64,000 bases of DNA from Crossaster papposus (GCA_037893245.1 JBAIAA010000348.1:62001-126000), one strand, 5' to 3'. Numbered from the stretch's first letter, positions 39,201-46,863 are shown. Translations and numbers: made by a program. The notes: generated by a model not told the origin, from the sequence alone.

Positions 39201-42200
39201 GCACTTCGTCTCTGAAGAAGATCTTGTTAAGATCGAAATATTAGGCCCTCTTAACTTATTTGATTTGTATATTTCAGGTCATTCCATCCAGTAAGCAGTT
39301 TTAATCTTATTCACTAACTGTATACAGTTAGGAGCACATAAACTTTTTTTTCTACAAGCCACAAACATGACTTCGTATTTCTATTTCTCGTTACAACAGG
39401 AGAGTGCCGTGTGTGTGTGTGTGTTCAGATGCCAGAGAGGCTATCCTCACAGCAATTTGCTTTTCCTGTAGTCGACGTGTTTTTTGTTTACCATAGATGT
39501 CCCTCACTCCTACTTAGACATTAGAAACACGATGCCTACAATTCTAAAAGCAAATTTACAAAGTACTCAACTGATTGCTAAACACACATGTACTGGTACA
39601 TGTATAAGAGGTTTTCTAACCACAGAGAACAAATCAAGTTAACAAGGACAATTTTGACGAGAAAAAAATACCTAAAAAAAATTAAAAAAAAAGAAAAGAT
39701 ACTTGTAAGCCCACGTAAAGGTCTTTCAGCTTATTTCTAGTGGGTATGATGTGGGTGGAAATGCAGTTTTAACGGTGGAAAAAAACAAATCACACTGCTA
39801 ATGATATTCCAGGGGAAACCCACGCAATCAGGCAGAGACTGAAAACTTAATCCACGCGTATTGGCCTAGGTGGGGTTCGAACCTGGGTAACAGCGAGGAA
39901 AACAGTAGCTAACACCAAATTGAAATACAACTCAACAAGATTACAAAATAACTGTGAATTTGAAGTCTATTTGAAAAATAAACAATAATGAAAAGCAGTA
40001 ATGCGTTATCTTTTAATTAATTTAGTTAATTAATTCCCACGAACCTTTGGACGTTTCAAAGTTGACTTGGCGAGGATTACTGGGTTAATTGATATAAACT
40101 TTCAACTACAGCCGAGCACAAACATGTCGATGTACAGGTAAAGTATGTAAAGTATTATCAAGAGGATTGGGCAAAATACTAAAAAAGATACAATGAAAAC
40201 AAGGTCGGAGTAAAGAAAACTAATCAAGTCATAAAACCTGCCCCGTACTTTGACCTTAGCCCGGAATTTTTTGTGTAACGCCAGATCGATTACATTGTAG
40301 GAATGAACTCAAATACCCTGGAACAGAATTCAAGTAGCAAATGGGTAAACTGTTATTGTGATGATTACTGATAAGATCACCGCCCAGTTACATGTGACTG
40401 CTTGTAAAATCGTTTACATGTAATTAGCACATAAAAAATGCTTACTGTAGCCAAATCTTTCCCACTTAACATTAACCAGTTAACATCGAAAGATATACAC
40501 GCAATTATTTTTCTAGAATTCAAAACGGGTGACGGATTTATAATCACATCACGAGCAAGGACGAAAAATATATGTCAGCAACCAGCTCGCAGCGAGCGAG
40601 GCCGGAAATATCAGGAGGTGCTATCCACAGATGCTGGCCTGAAACCGTCTCGTACAAAAACAATGTGTAAAAAAACAATCCTCCGTCTGGACGGTCAATA
40701 TTAAAATGATCCCAGGATAAACTGGTTAACCAGTTCCCTAAATTCAAAACGGATGACGCATAAACACGCCATGAGCAAGGCCGGAAATGTCTGTCAGCAG
40801 CGAGCAAGGCCGAAGCAAGGCGTGGGTGTGCTTCCCTGCCTGAACCCGCTTAGGATCGAGTTTCGTTAAAAATAACCCGCCCCTCGGCTCGGTGGTGTTA
40901 AAGAAATCCCGGCGCGAACTGGTTAAGCGTATATTTCGCGGGTTAGAAAGTACCGATGCATGCCGATTGTCGTTGGTTAGTACGAACAAATTTCAAACCC
41001 ACGACCCATCATTCTGATGACAGAATTTTTTTCAGATGTTGTATAAAGATTTATGTACAGCTACCGCAGACAGAATCCTTTGAAGAAACATATTTTGTAT
41101 GAATCCTCAATTGTAAACAATTTTTTAATAAACAAAATAATTTTAAATTGACACAAAATTATTCATTTTGCATTATCAATATTTTGATCAGCTTTCCTTT
41201 TATAGTACAGTGCTTGGCCCAAACTGGAATTCCTCTGAAAGTCTAGTGACCGGTGAAGAAACTATTCATTCCATATACTGAAGAAAAACAATCTTCTCTC
41301 ATTCTTCAACAGCTGCATAGCGGGAGTGCCAGTTAAAGTATCGAGTGTCGAGATTCGAGAAACTTGAACTTCGTAATCAAATTGTGGTATTGGGGATTTG
41401 GAGGCTGTGTGGTGCCCCGTTACAAAATGTTAAGCCATCGTTTTCTGTCCACAACTAAAGTCGTTTTCTCACCTCCACTCGGGTATTTTGTTCCTGGGAT
41501 TGGCCAGGAACAAAAAAATCCATAGCTCAGGAAGCCCGTTTCAGACATGACCTCGCATTGGATTCATCTGGTTCATAGCGCCCTCTACCACCAGGGTTGA
41601 ATAACTGTGCTCGCTAGAAACTGGGTGCACCAGGGAAGCAAGGACAAATCACTCTTAGACAAAGACTAGAGCTACGGTCTACGTCTACAGCTACGTCTAC
41701 GTCTACGTAGGCGCTAAGGCAAATGGAATTCGGACGTGTTTTTTACGTAATTTTACGTATTTGTCGATCTGTTAGTTTCAATTCAATGCACTATCATTGA
41801 AAAATAAACGAAAATTTGCTCCAAAATTAACATTAGTGCTGCCGCCATTTTGTTTTGCCAGAGCTAGACAACTTCTTTTACGGCTAGATTTTTGTGACGT
41901 TGTAGCCGTAGCTGTAGCTCTAGACGGCATTTCGGACAGCGCTACAAAATGGCCGCCGTAGACAATAGACCTAGCCGTAGCTCTAGACACCCGTTTCGGA
42001 CACGGCCTAAACCAGAGATTAGGCTAAGATTTTAAAACAACACCCCTTCCACCCTTCCCCTCCCCCCAAAAAACCCCAAACATCACCCACTGACCTGGCA
42101 CGGGACTGTAGTTGGGTGATGAATCGTTACTATACTGCATCTCGATGACCTCCTTGTCTGCCGATTCTTGGATGGGTGTCAGATTCATTGCTGCCAAGAG

Positions 42201-42836
42201 ATTAACAGATTAAGTCAGAGATTAGTAAGATATTTGAGTGAAAGATTAAAGTTGCTCTGCGGAGTTTTCTTTTCCTTCAATGAATTTTGTGATTTATTAT
42301 TAATTTAGATGAAGAATACTACTTTTCCTTCGGTTTTATAATCTGCAAAAAGGACTGCTAATGAGGAACTGCTAGGGGAATCCGAGTGACTTTGTCTACA
42401 TGTACCATGGAGTACAGCTTATTTTTTGTTTAAATGACTGTACTATCGGAACAATACGTGTATTGTTTTTGCCAATTATTTATAAAAACCTCTTAGGAAA
42501 TCTTTTCTTGCTAATTGACTGACATTTAGTGCTGGCCAAGAGACTGGGGCGGTCGGGTGTGTCTAGAAGCACCTCTGACTGTTGGACAATCGGCATAAGC
42601 GGGGACGAAGCGCTGCGCAACTTTCTCGTTAAGACTGGCGACCGATTGATCGGCAAGAAGCCACTGAGCCTGGGTTTGATGTCGGCCGGCCAGATTGCGT
42701 CGGCCACAAGACGAGTCTTCAAAGAAGACGTCTGCTGAGGAGCTGCGGGGGAGGAGGCGCTGCGCAGTCTCCGCACCAAATTGGGGGAGGCGGACTGCAG
42801 TTTTTGGAGGAAATCGGCTGGATCTTCGGCGGCCAT
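17282..42836 (-). CDS. OSBPL8: Oxysterol-binding-protein-related protein of the ORP5/ORP8 type (long isoform model)
   Basis: Exons in transcript order: 42524-42836, 42095-42190, 35734-35819, 29288-29374, 24726-24827, 24308-24388, 24000-24122, 22979-23231, 22376-22533, 21988-22166, 21553-21634, 21357-21455, 21025-21220, 20768-20865, 20473-20562, 20329-20364, 19425-19525, 18699-18884, 17980-18278 and 17282-17538. Every phase agrees, giving 973 residues; human ORP8 has 889. The domains are a Ser/Pro-rich N-terminus, a basic linker ([11 protein letters not shown]), a PH domain (about 222-338), an acidic linker, the lipid-transfer domain (about 440-830, signature EQVSHHPP at 552-559), a poly-Gln tail and a C-terminal membrane anchor. 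ORP5/8 proteins sit in the ER and exchange phosphatidylserine for PI4P at plasma-membrane contacts. The start ATG (GTCATGG) is the first in frame after an upstream TAA. ORP5 and ORP8 are vertebrate paralogues, so this gene probably represents their common ancestor. Confidence 0.95.
17624..17937. mobile_element. Family B MITE copy 2, one end lost
   Basis: It begins TTAAAAGTAGGATACACCAT and contains AATTATCATGAATGGG, AAACCAAGAAGAATGGC and GGATATCTAGCACAAT. The far terminus is missing. It lies in the last intron of the ORP-type gene. Confidence 0.7.
18363..18687 (-). mobile_element. Pol III-type SINE with tRNA-like head (family D copy 1)
   Basis: Read on the minus strand, it begins GTCATGGCCGGGCGGTTAAG (A box) and has a B box GAGTTTGAGTCCCGG. 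It ends in an (ATT)n tail at 18363-18384. It matches the plus-strand copy at 27084-27366 throughout. It lies in the intron between exons 17980-18278 and 18699-18884, in the transcript sense. Confidence 0.8.
18699..22166 (-). CDS. OSBPL8: ORP-type gene, lipid-transfer domain exons
   Basis: Nine exons from 21988-22166 to 18699-18884. They begin [20 protein letters not shown] and proceed through [17 protein letters not shown] (the lid and strand region), [18 protein letters not shown], the split signature EQ|VSHHPP (bases 21357/21220), [55 protein letters not shown] and [13 protein letters not shown]. The two signature histidines, which bind PI4P phosphate in ORPs, are present. No disabling change is seen. 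Confidence 0.95.
18815..19068 (-). repeat. 127-bp tandem duplication of an exon's 5' part and its splice acceptor
   Basis: 18815-18941 and 18942-19068 are aligned without gaps and differ at about five positions. The unit includes the acceptor (CCCCCAG) and the first 70 bases of exon 18699-18884, but not its donor. The real exon uses the copy ending at 18884. Entering from the duplicate acceptor at 19011 would run into an in-frame TAG before reaching the true exon, so it is a decoy. Confidence 0.85.
19693..19778. mobile_element. Family A MITE copy 3, internally deleted
   Basis: Both TTAA-flanked ends remain (TTAACCAGTTTGG and GGCGCGAACTGGTTAA), but only 86 bases lie between the edges. Confidence 0.75.
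19845..19956. repeat. GTTA/GCTA tetranucleotide microsatellite
   Basis: About 27 units of GTTA, interrupted by GCTA, lie in an intron of the ORP-type gene. Confidence 0.9.
20085..20240. repeat. AT-rich tandem repeat, unit about 16 bp
   Basis: Repeated AAAAAATATAACCTT and variants (AACGTT) lie in an intron of the ORP-type gene. Confidence 0.75.
21700..21972. repeat. Nested 11/22-bp minisatellite in an ORP-type intron
   Basis: Units are GACTGACTTGT, GACCGACTTGT and the 22-mer GATTGGCCGGCGACTGACTT plus GT. The array fills most of the 353-base intron between exons 21988-22166 and 21553-21634 and stops only about 15 bases from the donor at 21987. It creates open reading frames by translation of the repeat, which are not genes. 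Confidence 0.9.
22376..24827 (-). CDS. OSBPL8: ORP-type gene, PH domain and acidic linker exons
   Basis: Exons 24726-24827, 24308-24388, 24000-24122, 22979-23231 and 22376-22533. The first carries the polybasic stretch [16 protein letters not shown] and then [11 protein letters not shown]. The PH core is [18 protein letters not shown], with [36 protein letters not shown] and the closing helix [16 protein letters not shown]. This closely matches human ORP8. The exon 22376-22533 is Asp/Glu/Ser-rich and ends KVEELGL. The PH domain and basic stretch direct ORP5/8 to plasma-membrane phosphoinositides. Confidence 0.95.
23266..23382 (+). mobile_element. tRNA-derived SINE (family F copy 2)
   Basis: A-box CAGCTCAGTTGGTAGAGCAC and B-box ACTGGTTCAAGCTCC lie at tRNA-like spacing. 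The flanking sequence matches family F. The acceptor ends do not pair, so it is not a tRNA gene. Confidence 0.7.
23697..23938. mobile_element. TTAA-flanked foldback MITE, family A copy 4
   Basis: Full-length copy with ends TTAACCAGTTCGCGCCGG and GGCGCGAACTGGTTAA, in an intron between PH-domain exons. Confidence 0.85.
24484..24606 (+). mobile_element. tRNA-derived SINE (family F copy 3, best preserved)
   Basis: A box GATCAGTTGGTAGAGCGC and B box CAGGTTCAAGTCCCG are intact Pol III promoter elements. It is preceded by GGGAGACCGGCGACATA and followed by AATTTCTTTGTTC, as in the other copies. Confidence 0.75.
25437..25603. mobile_element. Small inverted-repeat element next to CA repeats (family K copy 1)
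   Basis: The ends are GTTTGTTTAAGGTGTAAATC and GCACCATAAACAAAC, with AATGGAGGACGTCCTCGATT inside. CACACAC sequence lies on both sides. A second copy is at 44573-44764. Confidence 0.7.
25996..26238. mobile_element. Foldback MITE, family C copy 3
   Basis: The ends are GGGGCCAATTTCATAGAGCT and AGCTCTATGAAATTGGCCCC, a perfect 20-base inverse pair. Confidence 0.85.
26466..26745. mobile_element. Family B MITE copy 3, truncated
   Basis: It begins GAAGGTAGGATACACCATTT and contains GCATCCAGCAAAATGAATGC and CATCCATGATTGTAAAAC. The right terminus is missing. Confidence 0.7.
27084..27366 (+). mobile_element. Pol III-type SINE with tRNA-like head (family D copy 2)
   Basis: Head GTCGTGGTCGGGCGGTTAAG, then a near-canonical B box GGGTTCGAGTCCC, a body with CCTTAAGCAAGGCAATTAAA, and a tail GCGCTTTACAAATGC running into ATCATCATC. 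The leucine/serine-like A-box region suggests the parent tRNA. Confidence 0.85.
28417..28870. mobile_element. 454-bp element with TGTGACCCGCTCC ends
   Basis: The left end TGTGACCCGCTCCATC and right end GATGGAGCGGGTCACA are exact 16-base inverses. The interior has no coding capacity. It lies in an intron of the ORP-type gene. Confidence 0.8.
29121..29173. repeat. Degraded family A remnant
   Basis: TTTACCAGTTCGCACCGAGA and ACCGGTGCGAAC resemble the two ends of family A with the interior almost entirely lost. Confidence 0.45.
29288..29374 (-). CDS. OSBPL8: ORP-type gene, first exon shared by all isoforms
   Basis: 87 bases, 29 codons, phase 0 at both ends. It encodes [12 protein letters not shown], a Ser-rich stretch and [10 protein letters not shown]; human ORP8 has SESKL and SKLTKKESLK at the same place. 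Because it begins in phase 0, it can accept any upstream exon ending in phase 0 (35734-35819, 32706-32897 or 50202-50243). Confidence 0.9.
29412..29918. mobile_element. Family B MITE copy 4 with a duplicated end
   Basis: It begins TTAAAAGGTAGGATACACCG. The right terminus occurs twice in tandem: one copy ends near 29864 and the second ends at 29918 with GGTGTATCCTACCTTTAA. Confidence 0.75.
30249..30489. mobile_element. Family A MITE copy 5
   Basis: The left end TTAACCAGTTCGCGCCGCAG is intact. The right end is mutated to GCGCGAACTGCTTGAA, so the right TTAA is lost. Confidence 0.8.
31536..31808. mobile_element. Family B MITE copy 5, near-perfect foldback form
   Basis: TTAAAGATAGCAGGATACAC and GGTGTATCCAACCTTTAA form the ends. 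Here both arms carry the same TTGCAGATAT...AATAATTC sequence, so this copy can fold into a long hairpin, unlike the two-ended copies. Confidence 0.8.
32706..32897 (-). CDS. OSBPL8: Alternative first coding exon of the ORP-type gene (872-residue isoform)
   Basis: An ATG in good context (GTAATGG) opens 64 codons starting [20 protein letters not shown] and ending SSHLNS. These end exactly in phase 0 at a GTAGGT donor, fitting exon 29288-29374. Three methionines and many Ser/Arg residues occur, including [11 protein letters not shown]. The reading frame is closed by TAA about 30 bases upstream of the ATG. Spliced to the shared exons it gives a complete frame of 872 residues. Evidence is phase and splice signal only. 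Confidence 0.65.
32898..34430. other. Presumed upstream region of the 32.9-kb first exon
   Basis: No gene or complete repeat is seen. GTACACA/TGTGTAC-type sequence and CAATGTA are frequent. If the 32.9-kb exon is a true first exon, its promoter should lie in the right-hand flank, just above 32.9 kb. Confidence 0.4.
34431..34752. mobile_element. Small inverted-repeat element (family H copy 1)
   Basis: The terminal repeat is CATACGCACTGTGGAC at the left and GTCCACAGTACGTATG at the right. The interior contains GGGTTAGGGTTATATATAGA. The same sequence in reverse occurs at 44771-45086. Confidence 0.8.
34767..35342. repeat. Three tandem copies of a small inverted-repeat element (family I)
   Basis: Copies start at 34767, 34961 and 35165, with spacings of 194 and 204. 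Each begins ACGATCGAGGATCGAAACAC and ends CGATCCTCGGTCGT, which are inverse ends. The last two copies are almost identical, showing recent tandem amplification. Confidence 0.85.
35372..35549. mobile_element. Small inverted-repeat element (family J copy 1) between TG repeats
   Basis: The ends are GACCGGCAATCGTGG and CCACGATTGCCGGTC, perfect inverses. (TG)n lies immediately to the left (35341-35361) and GGGTGTGTGTGTG immediately to the right. Confidence 0.8.
35587..35693 (-). repeat. SINE-like fragment with B box
   Basis: On the minus strand it reads GGGTCAGGGGTTCGAATCC (B box), then a body ending GGGCAAGCCACTTCACCCC. That body resembles the GGGCAAGACACTTTGC stretch of the SINE at 62426. Confidence 0.55.
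35734..35819 (-). CDS. OSBPL8: ORP-type gene, upstream linker exon
   Basis: Two bases plus 28 codons, from the acceptor TATACAG to the donor GTAGGT. It encodes [20 protein letters not shown] and then KFQAPRSR. It converts phase 1 to phase 0, which is exactly what is needed to link exon 42095-42190 (or 36338-36395) with exon 29288-29374. Without it those exons cannot join in frame. Confidence 0.8.
36338..36395 (-). CDS. OSBPL8: Candidate alternative first coding exon of the ORP-type gene (856-residue isoform)
   Basis: ATGATG opens [19 protein letters not shown], then one base and a GTATGG donor. The end phase (1) equals that of exon 42095-42190 and fits exon 35734-35819. The joined frame is complete at 856 residues. 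The sequence is short and Arg/Ser-rich, so the case rests mainly on phase. Confidence 0.4.
37298..37463. mobile_element. Family J copy 2, inverted and diverged
   Basis: In the reverse direction it shares GACAAAAGAATTGGGAGTCA and AATGGGTCCACGATTGAC with copy 1. CACACACAAATGC lies on its left and TTTACACACGCACACACG on its right. Confidence 0.7.
37464..40471. other. Intron of the long ORP-type isoform, no coding exon seen
   Basis: AT-rich single-copy-looking DNA with a GTGTGTGTGTG run at 39411-39424. Around 38.7-38.9 kb it is more GC-rich, and I could not assign it to anything. Confidence 0.4.
40472..40729. mobile_element. Family A MITE copy 6, diverged
   Basis: Ends TTAACCAGTTAACATC and GATAAACTGGTTAA. 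It is much more diverged from the family than its neighbour. Confidence 0.7.
40726..40926. mobile_element. Family A MITE copy 7, abutting copy 6
   Basis: It begins with the same TTAA that closes copy 6 (TTAACCAGTTCCC) and ends GGCGCGAACTGGTTAA. The two elements share one TTAA. Confidence 0.8.
41667..42003. repeat. Palindrome-rich repeat of CTACGTCTAC / GTAGCCGTAGC motifs
   Basis: The left part has ACTAGAGCTACGGTCTACGT and the right part AGCCGTAGCTCTAGAC, inverse to each other over about 14 bases. It is probably a degenerate foldback element, immediately downstream (in transcript sense) of exon 42095-42190. Confidence 0.55.
42524..42836 (-). CDS. OSBPL8: ORP-type gene, first coding exon of the long isoform
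   Basis: It starts [20 protein letters not shown] and holds 104 codons plus one base before a GTCAGT donor. The exon encodes a Ser/Arg/Pro-rich, probably disordered N-terminus. The hexapeptide RSASSP appears twice (residues 25-30 and 74-79), within [11 protein letters not shown] and [11 protein letters not shown]. No such duplicated motif is in the human ORP8 N-terminus as I know it. The frame stays open upstream of the ATG for about 40 codons to a TAA, so an upstream ATG exon cannot be excluded. Confidence 0.8.
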
Positions 42837-43092
42837 GACTTGGATCGATGAGTCTTCTGACGTAAACCTCTTAACTGGATCAAAGAGTTTGTGACTGTTT
42901 AACAAAAGTACATTGGTAGTGGTGCTTTTGCTGAAATATTGATCTCCTGTTGGTCTATCTTAGATTGACAGCTACAAGTATCAAACTTATAACTTCAAAA
43001 CTGGATTGAAGATCGATAAAATCAAAGTATGCAGACTGGTTGAAGTTGATGGTGCAGTGTTGTTTCCTTTACAGTAAGAAACCCTTCAAACA

Positions 43093-44340
43093 CTCAAACA
43101 AAATGGACTGGTCCTTCGGTCGAACTGTAAACTTGGAAACAAATTTGCGATCCGAGGTAGAATTGCTTGCAGGTTTGTAAAATCTAAGATCTCGCAGCCT
43201 CTTCTCATCGACCAGAGTTGGACAATCGATCGCAATTTGTGTACGGCAGACACAGCAGCAAAAGCGACCAAATAAGTTTAACTTGGTTGCAACTTTCTTC
43301 GAAGACTTTACAAGATACATGCACACGTGCACGGCGTAACGGAAAAACAATCCCAGGATAATACGTTGAAAATATATGATCGAAGCTTCCATGAACTTGA
43401 CAGTTACAAGAACTTGATGTGGTCCATTATTCTAGAAACAAATTTCAGAGTCTCGTCTTTAGAAACTTCCAAATCACGAAATGCATAAAAAATGTTTACA
43501 ACAAAATGTGTAAACTTCATTGCAAACTGTGAGAAGTGAAAAAAACTGTAAAGTGAACACAATGCCGTGTAGAATCAAATTATCGCACAAATCGAGTTAA
43601 TATCAACAACATCTGCAGTGGCGTGGATTGAAGTGAGGGTTAAATATTAAGCCCGCGTCTCAAATGGCCCTAAATTGGGCTTCAAAAAGGTCCAAATAAA
43701 CGGCAAATTTGATTACATAGGAACAACAATGTCAAGTAGTTCTACACTTTGCCCTAGCCTTTGGGCAACAAGGTAAACTAGTTGTGTATGTGTGTAAATA
43801 TTACGAGGCCAAGCGCTAGGCTGCCATTAAATAGAAACCGAAATGATCGAGGCCGTCGATGAACTTTGAGCACTGCAAGGACCTTTGTAAACAGACAAAC
43901 ACATTTGCGATGCGTGTACATAATGTACATGTCCTAAAATATCGTAGCTACCAAACTTAACCTTTCAGCCCAACGTTCGGTCCACAAATTGTATTCTATA
44001 ACAAACAAAAAACAGCTTCACGTGATTTACACGTGATGCGCCAAATTTGACGGCTAGTTTCCGAAATTCCCGAATAATTCACTTAATCTCCTAATAGTCA
44101 GAGCGGGCTGGTAATTTCAAACCAGCATGGTACTCTACAACTGGAGTCAGGAGAGTAGATTTCAATGAAGCGGATTTCCTTTTTGTGTCTGTGGTCTTAT
44201 GGAGGAATATTCCTCCATGGTGGTGGTCTATACAAAAATGAAGCGGTCAATGTTTTTTTGATGTTCATGTTGATGATGCTTTCAAAATGAGTGAAGTCAT
44301 ACAAACAAATTCATACTTTTTTTAAAATTTATATGCAGTG
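43093..44340. other. Upstream flank of the 42.8-kb first exon
   Basis: A 107-codon open frame occurs on the minus strand at 43069-43392. It has no recognisable motif and no matched splice phases. The rest is AT-rich without a supported gene. Confidence 0.35.
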
Positions 44341-44548
44341 TTGTATTCGAGTCCATGCAAGTCCTTTCACAAGTCCAGTCACAAGTCCAGTCGCAAGTCC
44401 TTTCACAAGTCCTTTCATAAAGCCAGTCGCAAGTAACTGGTTGAACAATGACAAAGGAATGCTTGTGTTAACAGTTCAGTTGAATAGCTAGTGACTTGAC
44501 TCGAGACTGAAGGACTTGTGATGGACTTGCAGGGACTCCAATACGACT
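44341..44548. repeat. Family G copy 2 (CAAGTCC/GGACTTG repeat)
   Basis: Left half TCACAAGTCCAGTC repeats, right half GGACTTGTGATGGACTTGCA. Inverted relative to 458-668. Confidence 0.6.
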
Positions 44549-44572
44549 CTTTTTATAAGCAAGATCATACAC

Positions 44573-44764
44573 GTTTGTTTATGGTGTAAATCAAGGATTT
44601 ATTTTGTTCCTCTCGATGATTTCCTTTGTTTGTACTAAACATTTGTCCAACGGCTCTCATTAGTTTTGTACACAAATCTCAATCGAGGACGTCCTCGCAG
44701 GACGTCCTCAATTAGACACCTAATGTGGCATGGGATATGTCCTCCATTTACACCATAAACAAAC
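44573..44764. mobile_element. Family K copy 2 next to CA repeats
   Basis: Ends GTTTGTTTATGGTGTAAATC and ATTTACACCATAAACAAAC, perfect over 19 bases. CGCACACACACCC follows on the right, directly before family H copy 2. Confidence 0.8.
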
Positions 44765-44770
44765 GCACAC

Positions 44771-45086
44771 ACACCCAGCTTTACCTTACATACGCACTGT
44801 GGACATTCCTTTGTCTTCGTGTAGTTAACAAACTTTGACTAAATACTCATTTTTCTCGCTTCCCCAAAACAAATTTACCCTCAAATTTGGATTATGGGCC
44901 TCTCAGCTGTCCCTTCTATCTTTTCTATATATAACCCTAACCCGTTTTTCCTCTAGCGCTCTTTTTCGGAAACTGAAAAACGGATTGTGGACGTGTGCAA
45001 GTCCACACACCGTAACCTCTTCCCGCATCGTGTGGACCTATATTGTTCGGAGGTCCACAGTGCGTATGCAAGACTAACTCACACAC
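44771..45086. mobile_element. Family H copy 2, inverted relative to 34431-34752
   Basis: ACATACGCACTGTGGACATT at the left and AGTGCGTATGCAAGACTAAC at the right. Very high identity to copy 1 by eye, including CGGAAACTGAAAAACGGATT. It ends in ACACAC. Confidence 0.8.
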
Positions 45087-45964
45087 GCATGTTTACGAAT
45101 CCAATCAAGGACCTCTTATTGTCCCTTTTTGTTTGTACTTCGAAAGTCCTCCCATAGGTTCTGTACATGAATTGTAATCGAGACCTTTTTAAATTAGCGA
45201 ACCCTATTGTCCTATATCGTTATACACAATGTACGTTCCCTATTTTCAATAAAAAACAAACACACAGACAAATTTTTTTTAGTTTTTATGTTTATTTTTT
45301 TCATTCATTTTTTCATTTTATCATTCATTTTTTCCAGGGATCTCTTCAGCAAAACAAATGGAATTTTTATCAATTCCTTCTGCTTCTATCCTCCTATTTT
45401 ATTTTATTTTTAATTATTTTGTTAAGAGATTACTTTGCAGTTCAGTAAAATTGTGGAGCAATAATTAATAACTGATTTTTATATAGCGCCAAAACAAGAT
45501 CAAAGCGCTTTACATTATTATTATCCCTAATCATTGGGCCAACGAAACATTCCAAATACCATCTTAGCTCCCTGAGAGTATATACAGCAAAAAAAACACC
45601 TTACTTGGGGAAGTCTACCCTGACCAAATTTTCATTGAGTCAAGGAAATAAACAGGCATTGAACAAAATAATTTACCTGTTGGCCCCAACTCAACTCAAG
45701 AGGGGGCTATTAATAAAAACTGAAACCTTCAACACAACAAAAATTCCCAACTGCTGTTTTATGTGTCATTGACTCAAAGGCATGAAGAGAATGGACTTTG
45801 ATAGATTCAGTCACTCTAGGGATACACAAACTACCAGTACATTATTCACTAAGTCAGATAATAACATTATTTAAATTTACACGACGCAAGAATTATTCAA
45901 ATTAAAAAAAAACACACAGCATTTCAATGTGCAAACATAGGTGTAGTACATTATCAGCTATAAC

Positions 45965-46351
45965 TTAAAGGTAGTATACACCATTTGCAGATATCGAAAA
46001 TATTTACTACTGAATTATTAAGAAATACCTTACTCATTTGAAAGTAAATAATGATTCTAGGCATTCAGCAAAAGGATTGCGCTAGATATTCTGTAATTAT
46101 TCAAAAAAAATGAATTTTATAAAGAAAAATTCGCTCTCGCCGGACGGCGAGAGCGAAAAAACAAAGATAACATAAGAATAACTGCTCGACCCCGGTTGAA
46201 AACAAACGCTGTTTTTCGTGCTTTTCTCGGCATCCATGATAGTAAAACTTCGGAAAAGTCAGTTAAACGATATTTACTATGAAATACAACCTCCCAAATC
46301 TACCCATTCATGATAATTCAAGCAATTACCAATGGTGTATACTACCTTTAA
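45965..46351. mobile_element. Family B MITE copy 6, full length
   Basis: Left TTAAAGGTAGTATACACCAT, right ATGGTGTATACTACCTTTAA. Both termini carry the same change (GTATAC instead of GGATAC), which preserves the inverted pair. Confidence 0.85.
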
Positions 46352-46863
46352 GCGAAGTACAATGTATTATCAGCGAAGTTTTATCAGCGAAGTACCGGTA
46401 TTATCCGTGAAATATTATCAGCGAAGTGGATGGCTGTTAGCGTTACAATAGAACCAATCTATTAAACCCCAGAAATGGTGTTAACAATGAAATGGACAGG
46501 TCCGTTATAGACATAATTGATAACAGGTGGTTCATTGAAGTGGGATGGATGAAACAGAATGATAGATATGACGGCAATCATATTTTTTTCCCCAGTTTTT
46601 CTGGAGTTGGGAAATGAAACGGAAAGCAAAATGGTTCAGGAAGTGTGTTCAGTTCATTATTTTGCCAGGGATCAAGAATATCGAAGATAAAGAATTATTT
46701 TGTTAATAATCGTGCTTCTGTAGCGCTTTCCATGGTATCAACGATCTCAAAACGCTTTGCAAAATGCCGGTATTACCCTGGGCCACACGGCAGCTATTAA
46801 TATTACCACAACAAAAATGGTTTGGGAAAAATACAAATGATACAAGTATTTATTTTTTTAAAG

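Noticed and set aside
43069..43392. 107-codon minus-strand open frame starting MEASIIYF
   Set aside because: No motif recognised and no splice phase that fits the ORP-type first exons; may be chance.
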